Positions 1-10,961 of a stretch of 64,000 bases of DNA are shown in pieces. A program made the translations under genes and the position numbers. The stretch lies in assembly GCA_946811185.2 (NCBI GenBank), contig OX328105.1, forward strand, positions 53,692,845 through 53,756,844. The letters run 5' to 3'. Within the stretch, counting starts at the first letter, position 1. Every line of letters begins with the position of its first letter. The notes beneath the pieces are model-generated. The model did not search any database, had not been told where the DNA came from, and was given only the letters and a program-made list of their open reading frames with translations. This DNA is from Hippopus hippopus. Its lineage: Eukaryota; Mollusca; Bivalvia; Cardiida; Cardiidae.

Positions 1-1520
1 AAAAAATTACCCAGGTCAGCCTACACATGCTGCCCAGGCTGATCTTAGTCCATACTTTTTGCAGATGGATTAAACCTACTTTTCACAGAGGATGACTCAA
101 TTGATATTTTTTGCTTACAGATTCCTTCCATTATGGGTTGGAGCCAGAGGTGTAGAGTTTGACTGGAAATATATACAGATGAGTTTGGACTCAAATATTA
201 GCTTGGTAAGTGGAAGTAATTTCAGGGTTACACAGGAATCAGCTAACCTGTCTGTCCCTCCAGCCATATGTCCATCTATGGACATGCACACAGGTTGATT
301 TATTGATTCTATGGTGTCTAAAGCCGTTTTCAACATTATTTCAGTTATATTGTGGTAGTCAGTGCACAGTGAACATTTTCCCACAATGTTTACTACCGGT
401 TCTAAAACTGACTCCACAGTTTTATCTACAATTGTTTTCCTGGAATTTCTTTTACCGGTACTCCACGCAATATTCTTCCCAAGTCACTAGCTGCTTTCCC
501 ATATAACCATTGTTGATGCAATGGTCAGCGAAGAAACTTTCAATGTGCAAGAAACAATTTTTGGAAGCCTCCAAAAACTATTTTAAATGTTTCAGATATT
601 TTTTACATTTTGGTTAAACATTTTCTATCTGGGCCTGTCTCTTGAAAATAGTATAAACTTTAATAGTGTGCTGTCAAACCTCATTACTGTAGCATTCTAT
701 GTCAAAGGATAGGCTCTTTTTGTAACTGAAAGAGTCATGGTGATGATTATTCAGACCTGGAACAAATTCTCAAGCATTTATGTATATGTATAGTATTACA
801 GCAGGTTGCCTTTAAATGCAAATTTTATTAGTTTAATTAAGGGAAGCACAATCAGATCTGCAGTCTCTTAGATCTTTGCCAGACATTAACAACTTTGAGT
901 GAAAAGGCTTTTGAAAACATTGTGAGAAAAAGAGAAAATGCTGGTGACCAGCATTTTCTCCTTTTCACACAATGTTTTCTTCTCTTTCACAGACAAATTC
1001 CATCATTTGAGCTAGTTTTAATTTGTAGTCTGTAAATGTTTTAATGGACTAGTCTCAGATTTTGTCGTTGGTTAGGAGTTTATGCAAAATGAATTAATTT
1101 AATGTAGGAGAGATGAATATGAATAATCAAAAAAGCCATCTTTCAAAACAATCATTTGACAGATTTGACTGTATTTCAGGTCCACCACATCAGTACAGCT
1201 ATGTTAGTGTGGATATACAACAGAAATGACCTGAACAAATCTTTTGTGCCTGTTGTAATGACACTATTGGCTCTTAGTTGTTATAGGCCACTTATTGTAG
1301 AGTAAGTAGGATTATTTTTGAGTATGTATTATTGTAGAGTAAGTAGGAATATTTCTGAGTATTCTTTATTTGTGAAAGTTGTTGAACTGTTTACTTTAAA
1401 AGAACCACGGAAGGTAGGCTTTTGAAAACATATTGGGAGGAGAAAATGCTAATGGTCAGCATTTTCTACTTTTCCCACTGTGTTTTATAGCCTATCAAAG
1501 ACAAATCCCATGAGTCATAT

Positions 1521-2956
1521 TTATGCCCCCCTTCAACGAAGTGGGGGTATATTGCTTTGCTAATGTCGGTCGGTCCGTTGGTCGGTCAGTCGGTAGACCT
1601 TACCTTGTCCGGATGATAACTAGACACAGAATTGACCTAGGTTCGTCAAATTTGGCACAGACATGCGTCTCGGAGTGTAGATGATCCCTATTGATTTTGA
1701 GGTCAAAGGTCAAGGTCACAGTGACCGTCAACATGTTGATATATAGACCAAACCTTGTCCGGATGATAACTAGACACAGAATTGACCTAGGTTCGTCAAA
1801 TGTGGCACAGACATGCGTCTTGGAGTGTAGATGATCCCTAATGATTTCGAGGTCAATCGGTCAAAGGTCAAGGTCACAGTGACCGTCAACATGTTGATAT
1901 ATAGACCAAACCTTGTCCGGATGATAACTAGACACAGAATTGACCTAGGTTCGTCAAATGTGTCACAGACATGCGTCTTGTGTGGTAGATGATCCCTATT
2001 GATTTCAAGGTCGATCGGTCAAAGGTCTAGGTCACAGTGACCGTCAACATGTTGATATATAGACCAAACCTTGTCCGGATGATAACTAGACACAGAATTG
2101 ACCTAGGTTCGTCAAATTTGGCACAGACATGTGTCTCGGAGTGTAGATGATCCCTATTGATTTTGAGGTCAATCGGTCAAAGGTCAAGGTCACAGTGACC
2201 ATCAACATGTTGATATATAGACTAAACCTTGTCCGGATGATAACTAGACACAGAATTGACCTAGGTTCGTCAAATTTGGCACAGACATTTGTCTCGGAGT
2301 GCAGATGATCCCTATCGATTTTGAGATTAATCCATCAAAGGTCAAGGTCATAGTGGCCTTCATCTTAATGATATTTAGACCTAACCTTGTCCAGATGATA
2401 ACTAGACACAAAATTGATCTAGGTCCTTCAAATTCTGTACAGATATTCATCTTGGAGTGTAGATGATCCCTATCGATTTTAAGGTTAATCCATGAAAGGT
2501 CAAGGTCACAGTGACCACCAGATGATTCAGGGCCCGCGCTGCCGTTCGCCACTTGAGCAATTTGCTAAAAAAAAAATTAAAGTGTCTCAAAAATCATCAT
2601 GTTGCTCAACTTGTGGCTCCAACATTTTATTCGCGTATTATCGGGGACGTAGTAAGCATCGAAATTGACTGGGAAAAAGCGGAAGTCGAACGCGCGTGCC
2701 GAAAAGAAAACCGATAACCTAGTCTGTGTATCGGCGACTATTTACAATCTTGTATGTATACACACGGCAGTGTGTATAATTATGCGAACTGTTGACAGAT
2801 TATCACGTTTAACAATTGAAGTGGGCTATAAATCAAAAAGATGACATAGATATTTCCCAATCAATTCTTTTAATATCAGTTTATGAACCGTGCCACTTCC
2901 TGTATCAATGTGGCAGTAGGGGGGCATGACTGTTTTACAAACAGACATCTTGTTTA
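1521..2956 (+). mobile_element. Repeat element with 158-bp tandem units (copy 1)
   Basis: Starts TTATGCCCCCCTTCAACGAA (a C/G-rich hairpin), carries about six tandem units of 158 bp (starts near 1602, 1752, 1910, 2068, 2226, 2384) containing GGTCAAGGTCACAGTGACC, then a unique tail ending ACAGACATCTTGTTTA. No transposase. Bivalve genomes carry non-autonomous elements of this build, some Helitron-like, but the termini do not clearly fit TC...CTRR, so the class is open. Confidence 0.8.
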
Positions 2957-3919
2957 TTTGTTGTCCCAGGGATCATGTAATTTACGATCCCTGGTTGTCT
3001 GCAAATGCTTTCAATTTGTATAAGTTGAAGATTTTGTCATTTGGTAAACAGTTAAAGAAATTGAAAGTATCAAGTATTGGAACTTAACCATTTATCGGAC
3101 AAGAAATTATAGACTCATCTATATTGAGAGCATTTGCAGACGACACATTGAATTTGCCTGTGAGAGTAGAAAACATTGTGGAAAAATGAAAAGAAAAATA
3201 ATGCTGGCCACCAGCATTTTCTGCCTTTTTGCAATATTTGTAAAAGCCGTCTCCTTCGAGTTTAATAAAACTCATCCAATTTGAGAACATTTGCAGATGA
3301 AAATTGAAATGTTGCTCAAATAATGAATTTGTCTTTCAAATAGTAGGAAACATTGTGGGAAAAGGAGAAAATACTGATTACCAGCATTTTCTTCTTTTCC
3401 AACAATGTTTTCAAAAGCATCATTCCTCAGGTTCATTAAAACATTGGGTTGTTTGGTAATGTATTTAGAGAGTAAATAACTTTGTAGGAAAAGGAAAAGA
3501 CATAGTTATCTGCATTTTCTCCTTCTGCCACGTTACATTGTACTTACACAAGCCTTTTACTTTCTGTTTCAGGATTTTAATCCATGCAGTCGGACTGGGT
3601 TCCTGGACGTTACTTCTAGCCAAAGCTTTATTTACGTGTTTGATTGGAACAGTATCATTACAGTTATATCTTGGAATGTCATCACAGAATGTCAATTCTT
3701 ATTATTGATTAGACCCTTTACCAAACTATACTGTGTTCCTGAGACCCCGAGGAAGAGGGCTTTCGAAAATGTCGAAGGGAAAAGGCTTTTAACTCTCTAC
3801 CAGACGAGAACATTTCAGACTTTTCCACATTGAAAGCATTTGCAGAGGACATATTCGATGATCAAGGGGTTTTTCTCTGAAAGCGTAGAAAACACTGTGG
3901 GAATAGCAGAAAATGCTAG

Positions 3920-4147
3920 TTAACCCATTACCACACAATCCCTACTTTTGACGACCCCAAGAAAGAAACCTTTAGAAAACATTGTGGGAAAAGGAGAAAA
4001 TGCTGGTAACCAGCATTTTCTCCTTTTCCCACTATGTTTTCTACCTTCACAAAACAAATTTCAAATTTTCAGTCACTTTTATTTTGTCGTCTGTAAATGC
4101 TTTCAATTTGGACAAACCTAAAATTTTGTCGTTTGGTAAAGAGTTAA
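3920..4147 (+). mobile_element. TTAA MITE, 228 bp
   Basis: Complete copy in the gene-free flank, from TTAACCCATTACCACACAAT to TTTGGTAAAGAGTTAA. Confidence 0.87.
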
Positions 4148-5060
4148 TGCTTTTGTTTTCAAAAGCCATATTCCTTTTGGTCATGAAAACTAGGGAATAT
4201 GTGATAAAGGGTTAACCAGCATTTAGTCCTTTTTCCACAATTGTTTTCTACCCTTTCGGACATTTGATCCCAATTTAATATGTTGGCGGGGAACATGTCA
4301 ATACTGAGGAGTCTAAAATTTTGTTGTAAGGATAGGGTTGAATTCCTCATTCACTGACTATTCTAGATATTGTTTTGACTATTGATTCCAAGACTAGCCA
4401 ATTGATTCGCTTAGAAATTCTCTAAGAGCCAATCAAATAGCTAGTCTTTAAGTTTGAATTGAATTGGGAATGTTAGGTTTAATCTGTAGAAAACAGTTCC
4501 ATATTTCAACAACTCTGAAGATAGCAATTTTGAAAACATCATGAGAAAATGCCAGTTACATTCTTCTGTTCAATGTTCTCTATTATCTCAAAAGCAGAGA
4601 TCATCTTCAATTTTTGTGTTATGTCTGTGCTGATAGGCAGCTCTTGTCAATTTTAGTTTTGAGCTTTTGTCTAGTTTTTTTGTACATGTACTTATTCAGA
4701 CTCATTTCATAACCTCATGTATCTATATGTGTATCATAAACCCTTACAGGGCTATGAGTTGTTTTAGTTTGTTTTGGGACAGTGTAGATCAAGATCAGAC
4801 TTCACATATTCATTTTGATCCTTGATCTACACCCTCTCTTTCTTTGTAACATATTCTTGTCAAAACAACTTTGAAATTACAGAATTTTGGCTGTATTCCA
4901 TGTTGAAAAGAAACGTTTCATTGGAACAGTATTCTAAGTATACAAAGAAGAGGTTCTGAAACAGTAAGTGTTATCCGGGAAGTGCCATTTTGAAAATATT
5001 TACAGGTCATTAATGCATCATGCTGGTGCAAAGGCCCAAGTATTCCAATAGATATGAGAC

Positions 5061-5385
5061 ACACTCTGTCAAAAGGGGGGTTAATGCATCTCTGCGATGC
5101 ATTATACAAAACAAGTCATCACATAATTCTTGAACCATCGAAATCCATTTTGTCTAACAACCAAGTCATGAGGTAAGCTGGTTCTTTGAGCTGAAGAAAA
5201 TTGACCAATAGCAAAAAGTTCAGCTCAGGACCAGTCTACCTCAGGATTTCCTTGCTTGTAAGACAAAATGGATTTTATGGATCCATAATTATGTGATTAC
5301 TTACTTAGTATTATGCATTACAGAGATGCATTAAAACCCCTTTTGCCTTAGCAATGCTCATTTATTTATCACACAAAACCTCCTC
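5061..5385. mobile_element. Second foldback family, copy
   Basis: Family arms: CTCTGYCAAAAGGGG-TTAATGCATC and its inverse GATGCATTAAACCCCTTTTG, enclosing ATGGATCCATAATTATGTGA and often an inner hairpin around AGGTCAGCCTGCGCAG. This copy has most of both arms. Some copies lack the inner hairpin. Confidence 0.7.
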
Positions 5386-5844
5386 CAGCAGTGTATTAAA
5401 CCCACTAGTGTATTTTTTTTTTTTTTGGGGTTCTGGTTCTGATCAGTTTTCAGTGATGAGCACGTGAAGCTTGAGAAACCAACCACAGCATGCACAGGAA
5501 TTTGTACTGCTACGCCGTTTCAAGGAAAAATAATGTCATTGTTGCTAAGACGTATCCGCGTGGAAAGTTTTTGATTTTCATGTTTGATAAGAACCAAGAA
5601 ATGCAGCGAAAGTCTCTTAAAATAAATATTATTGCGGAAATGGGTGGACTTAACCCCTCTATAAACTATTACATTATTCTTTCGATGTAAATGTCAAAGA
5701 ACTATTTACTTGTGCATATACACATTTGAAACCAACTACAACTGTAAACATGGACCTGTGAACAGAATAGAGACTAAAGGTGATGATGCAGGATATTTTT
5801 CTGCCTGTCATTCGTTTTATGTGATAAATAGAATCTCATATTGA

Positions 5845-5965
5845 TGTTTATGTATTATCGTTTTTATCAAACTCGTTGACTAAAATGTATTTGACGCTCG
5901 CCATGGCTCGCGTCATACAATTTTAGTCAACTCGTTTGATAAAAATGATAATACATAAACACTCA
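5845..5965. repeat. 120-bp palindrome (small foldback element)
   Basis: Arms GTTTATGTATTATCGTTTTT and the inverse (AAAAATGATAATACATAAAC) frame TTGACGCTCGCCATGGCTCG. The arms match over about 45 bases with few mismatches. Non-coding. Confidence 0.85.
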
Positions 5966-6561
5966 TCTAAGATCCTCTATTTCAATTGGTAATGAGTCAG
6001 AAAGTGGAAGGTTCTGGTTTGTGTTTTGTATTAAGCAGTCTAAGGTGAAATTGAATTTATGTTGAAAAATTGCAATTTTGTGAAATACATGTTTAGGAGA
6101 ATGAAATTATAAAATATAAATAAAGGACCTTTGTATGTTTTTTTTTGTCACTTGAGCATGAAGTGCTGCAGGAAAAATAATGTGATGGGTAAGATGTCTA
6201 TTGTGTATGTAACATCAACAATGTCTCTGATTTCTCCCTAACCAATGGACAGATTCCATAGAAATTTCACACAGATAATCCTTAGATAATGCTGTTTAAA
6301 ATTTAAAAAATAAAGTCATCATGTGACCAAGATGGTCGCTGTAACAATATTTCCCCAAATATGTATTTCTCCTTGGGCAAGACACTTCAGAGCCCTAACC
6401 TAGTACTGGTGAACCCCAGGAAATATATGAATATGTGAGCTGTTGCTGTGATATAACTGAAATATGAAAGCGGCGTAATACACTATTCAATCAATCTAAA
6501 AATGTTTTCAGTGGCCTTATTCATCAAGGTTGTTACAACATGGCATTGTCTGGTTTGTTTT

Positions 6562-7250
6562 TTTATGCCCCCGCCATGAAATGGGGGGGGGCATATAGAG
6601 TTACCTGTGTCTGTCTGTGTGTGTGCGTGTGTTAGTGTGTGTCCCATTCTTGTCCAGAGCATAACTTCTACATTTATCAATGGATTTCAAAATAATTTTG
6701 CACACTTGTTCTCCTTAAAAAGTACTAGTGTCATGCGAAAAGTTTGTTTCGATATGGTCAAGGTCACAGTTGAAGGTCAAATGTTTAAATTGACCTTGTC
6801 CGGAGCATAACTTCTACATTTATCAATGGATTTCAAAAAAACTTCGCACACTTGTTCTCCTTAATAGGTACTAGTGTCATGCGAAAAGTTTGTTTCGATA
6901 CGCCCAAGGTCAAGGTCACAGTTGAAGGTCAAATGTTTAAATTGACCTTGTCTGGAGCATAACTTCTACATTTATCAATGGATTTCAAAAAAACTTCGCA
7001 CACTTGTTCTCCTTATCAAGTACTAGTGTCATGCGAAAAGTTTGTTTCGATACGCCCAAGGTCAAGGTCACAGTTGAAGGTCAAATGTTTAAATTGACCT
7101 TGTCTGGAGCATAACTTCTACATTTATCAATGGATTTCAAAAAAACTTCGCACACTTGTTCTCCTTATCAAGTACTAGTGTCATGCGAAAAGTTTGTTTC
7201 GATACGCCCAAGGTCAAGGTCACAGTTGAAGGTCAAATGTTTAAATTGAC
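6562..7250 (+). mobile_element. Repeat element with 152-bp tandem units
   Basis: Begins with a hairpin TATGCCCCCGCCATGAAATG, then about four tandem units with an exact 152-base period (TGACCTTGTC at 6791, 6943, 7095 and a truncated one at 7247). It resembles the 158-bp element in build but not in unit sequence. Confidence 0.82.
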
Positions 7251-8357
7251 TGTTCAACCCAGTTTTACATCCTGCTCAGCAGAATTGTGATATGAAGATA
7301 CAGTTTTGGTTTTTAAAAAGACTCATCCAAAGAACTATGCCAGAATATTGAGGCTGCAACCTACCCTTCAACTATAGTCCAGTGTGATAATATTCGATCC
7401 AATTTGTTCCTGTCTCATAGAGGAAGTCCAACAAAGTAATTATTATTGCTATATTTCTCACTCTCATTCCTAAAGTTAAGATCTTCATAATCCTGAGTAT
7501 AAGTAACCCTCAGTTGAAAGATTAAAGAAAACGCTGAATAAAAAGAAGTTAATGCTCAAAACCAGCATTTTCTTCTTTTTCTCACAAAGTTTTCTACCAT
7601 ATGCAATACAAACCATATAATTTATTGTCTGCATATTGCTTTCAACTTGGACCAGTCCTCAATTTTGTTACCAGGTATAAATAATCTTTTATCTGCTTGG
7701 CTATATATATAACAAACCTTCTTAACCCTGTCTAAACTGTTATCCAAAACAACAATTTTCTCTCATATGACATATCTGTGACCAATACCATTTAGCGGGG
7801 GCATCCATGTCTCTGACACACCTATTTCTAGTTTGTATGGTTTTTTAATGGTGCTTTCAACAGTATTTGACATGCTTTCCTGGTGTTTCTTTCACTGGTA
7901 CTTTGCACAATATTCTTCCCAAGCCACTGCTTGTTTTCGCACATATCCATCATTCAAACAATGATCAGCAGTGAGGGAACAATCCATCCTCTTGCAATGA
8001 CTTTCGTCAATGCTCTAGACAAAAGTGGCCTGGCTGGAGAATCCAACCTGTGACCCCCCTGGTTTCAAGTCCTGTATGTTACCGCCTGAACTATTTTATA
8101 ATGAATTAATGCAAGTAGCATACTACTATACAAATTAGCCATGCTATGTGAAAAAGGGGTTTAATGTACCTGCAAAAAGTATCGACCCAAGTCAGGTTGT
8201 TAGAGAAATTTTCTGCATGTCCAAGGACTCTACCGCATGATTCTGTTGATTGTTAGACAAAATCCATTTTAATGGATCCATAATTATGTGATGACTTGCT
8301 CAGTATAATGTATCATGGAGATGCATTTAACCCCTCTTTTGCCATAGTGCCACTCAA

Positions 8358-8626
8358 ATATGGCTTGCAACACGGGAAAAGGGACATTCGGACATTTGCA
8401 TAAAGTGTTGTCTCAGATCAGCCTGCGCAGTCTGTGCAGGCTAATCCAAGACGGCACTTTACTACTACATCAGATTTTGTGATACAGTAGACTTGCGCAA
8501 AACAGAAAATTACGTAAAAACGGAAAGTGTCGTTTCGGATTAGCCTGCGCAGACTGCGCAGGCTAATCCAAGACGACACTTTATGCAAATGTCCGAATGC
8601 CCCTTTTCGAGTGTTGCAGGCCATAT
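8358..8626 (+). mobile_element. 269-bp foldback element, copy 1
   Basis: Inverted ends ATATGGCYTGCAACAC and long arms containing GGACATTCGGACATTTGC; each arm carries its own inner hairpin (CAGCCTGCGCAGTCTGTGCA and a matching one). No coding capacity; short frames arise from the arms. Confidence 0.87.
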
Positions 8627-10018
8627 ACTACGATCACAAATCTGTTGGCAGTTTCAAAGACATTTTATTTAACACAAGTATCACAATAATAAAATACAAA
8701 AGAAATAACAAGATTTAAGTTGATAATTTGACACAACAAAAACAAATTTTCATTAATAAGAGTTTGGTAAAGTACCTTTATTTCTGATGTTAACTTTGCA
8801 CACAATGCTCGGAGGTGGAAGGCTTTTTCCCAAATATTGTGGGAAAAGAAGAAAATGCTGGAAACCAGTGTTTTCTCCTTTCTCACAATGTTTTCTAACC
8901 TTTCTAAAACGAATTCAATCATTTGAGCTACATTTAATTTTTTGACTGTAAATGCTATCAATTTGGACCAGTCTAAAATTTTGTTGTTTGGTAGAAAGCA
9001 AGAACAGAAACACTCTTGACCACAATACAGAACATGTCTACATACCTATAGTATGCATTTATTTCACACAGCAGCTGCACTTATCATCCCTGACTTTGGT
9101 GGGAATATTTTACAAAAAGTATTACCTAATAGTACAGGCAATTTTTAGATACAGTGAAAACTGCAAATGACCAATGGAGAAGTATAATCCATTTACCAAA
9201 GAATCCCTTGCTGTTACTGTTTACGACATGAAAAAGTTTTGGACTTTTCCAAATCAAAGTATGTGCAGACAACAAATGTTGGTGAAATGATGGGATCTGT
9301 TCGTGAAAGTCTACCAGCATTTTCTCCTTTTCTCAGAATGTTTTCAAAAGCCTTCCAGTTTAGGGTTGTTAATTGTCATTTTCTTCTTTGCACACAATGT
9401 TTTCGACTGTTACAAAAGCAAATTCCTTTACATGAACCACATTTTATTTGTCTGCGATTACTTTTAATTTTTACAATTCTTCAAGTTTGTCTTCTAGTAA
9501 AGAACTGAAGAAACATCACACCTTTTTTCAGTAAAATGGAAAGTATAGTGGGAATCAAGTCCATAGTATAGAGGTGCTGTCTCTGTGCAGTAATGTCTTA
9601 AATTGATATTGATAAGTTCTGTCCCTCACTCATATTATTGCCTCTCATTTGTCGTTTTTTCATGCCTATAGTTTAATCCTTTCCGAAACGACAAATTTTA
9701 GACACTTCTAAATAGCAGGCATAAGCAAACGACAATATCTGAAGATCTCTGACAGGGAAGAAAACATTGTGAGAATAGCAGAAAATGCTGTATACCAGCA
9801 TTTTCTACTTTTCCCATAATGCTTTCAAAAGGCCTCTACCCAGGGTTGTTAAAATATGTAATTGTGTGGTAAATGGTTAATATATATCTTTTATAAATAA
9901 CAAAAAATACATTAAAACTTAAATATATGAGACAAACTTGAACCTCACAAATCATAAAACCCATAAATACAAGTAAAAAGTCATTTTGAAACTATATTTC
10001 CATTACAACAACATAGAA

Positions 10019-10024
10019 TTTATT
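10019..10024 (-). other. Candidate polyadenylation signal
   Basis: Minus-strand AATAAA, 226 bases past the stop codon of the dynein gene and before the first downstream MITE. The motif is short and the region AT-rich, so it may be chance. Confidence 0.3.
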
Positions 10025-10249
10025 ATAAATATGTCTAAATGAAAAGAGATATTAATACATGAATAAAATGAATATGCTACGAGTATAGCATGAGATGATA
10101 ACACTATTTTTAACTGTCAATGGAATGTCAAGCACACTCAAAAAAATACCAGGTTCTCACAAAAAATCAAGGGAATTCTTCACAAGTAACATAATTATAC
10201 TATAATTTCATTGAATATCCCAAGGGAGTCCCAAAATTGCTCAAACCCT

Positions 10250-10961
10250 CTACTCCTGCTCATCAGTGGTCTTGGTTTGTTGTGGTTCCTCCGTCTTACT
10301 CACTTCAGCCTCCTCCTGTCCTCCTTCTTCCTCTTCTTGATCAGCTTCTTCCTCATCTTCATAAATCTCTTTCTCCTTGGCTGGTTCCTCTTCCTGCTCT
10401 CTGTATGACTCCTCTTGCTCTCTGTAAGATTCTTCTTGTTCCCTGTAAGACTCTTCTGGATCCCTGTAAGACTCCTCAGCATTCTCCTCAACAGTGTCCT
10501 GATTATCAGTTTCTATTTCTACCTGGGTCTGGGGTTCTTCGTGGGCCTGAGAAAATGGCCTCTCCTCCTCACCTGTCACATCCTTCTCTTCCTTAGATGT
10601 TCTTGAAGCCCTGCCCTTTGAGGTCACAGAGGTCCTTGAGGCCCTTCCAGTGGGAGTTTTTTGTCCTGGAGGGGTTTTCTGTCCTTGTGTGGGAGAAGTT
10701 TTACCCTTTTTCTCAACACTATCTGTCTCTTTAAATGCAGACAATGTTGGTGACTTTCTTGTCTTTGAGGGAGGAGTTTTCTTTGGAGTGGGTGTGCCCT
10801 TTGGTTGAGGACTCTTTGGTGGTGTGCGAGAAGGTGTCTTGCGGGTTGGTGTTTTTCTCTGTTCTTGTCTCTCTTTGGCGGAGTCTGGTTCCTCTTCCAT
10901 GGGTGGTTCTCTCAGTAGACCTAATCCAGGTGGGAGAGGTGGTGCTTTAGGACTCAGTGGC
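10250..10961 (-). CDS. DNHD1: Exon W36: last exon, charged C-terminal tail and stop
   Basis: 236 codons and a TAG stop. It opens RPLSPKAPPLPPGLGLLREP. A basic Pro/Thr/Lys zone follows (KTPTRKTPSRTPPKSPQPKG), then Ser/Arg repeats (GRASRTS twice), then a strongly acidic end with four tandem heptads of the form EESYREQ (the first EESYRDP) and a terminal E/D-rich run. This tail is absent from canonical dynein heavy chains, which end at the fold; it is probably disordered. Acceptor CAG follows a T-rich tract. Confidence 0.92.

Larger units (their letters stand above)
1..10249. other. Gene-free flank 3' of the dynein gene
   Basis: I see no supportable gene on either strand. The stretch holds a second-family foldback end (1-85), a SINE fragment (about 290-540), TTAA MITE copies (cores near 910-985, 1430-1480, 3180-3240, 3350-3415, 3975-4045, 8830-8895 and 9765-9825), the 158-bp repeat element, a foldback (5061-5385), a palindrome (5845-5965), the 152-bp repeat element, SINE fragments (6360-6485 and 7840-8095) and a 269-bp foldback. 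Short open frames near 5490-5690 and 9239-9508 resemble nothing I know. Confidence 0.7.

Noticed and set aside
2244..2552. Minus-strand frame similar to a plus-strand frame at 51065-51376
   Set aside because: The similarity looks like a conserved gene pair, but both frames lie in the same 158-bp tandem units of two inverted element copies.
5490..5690. Short plus-strand frame beginning MHRNLYCYAV
   Set aside because: 66 codons with no recognised motif, no splice partner and repeat-derived surroundings.
8418..8718. Frames at both strands, recurring at 39269-39475 and 41525-41788
   Set aside because: They come from the inverted arms of the 269-bp foldback.
10237..10596. Plus-strand proline/leucine-rich frame
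   Set aside because: It is the antisense of the low-complexity charged tail in exon W36.
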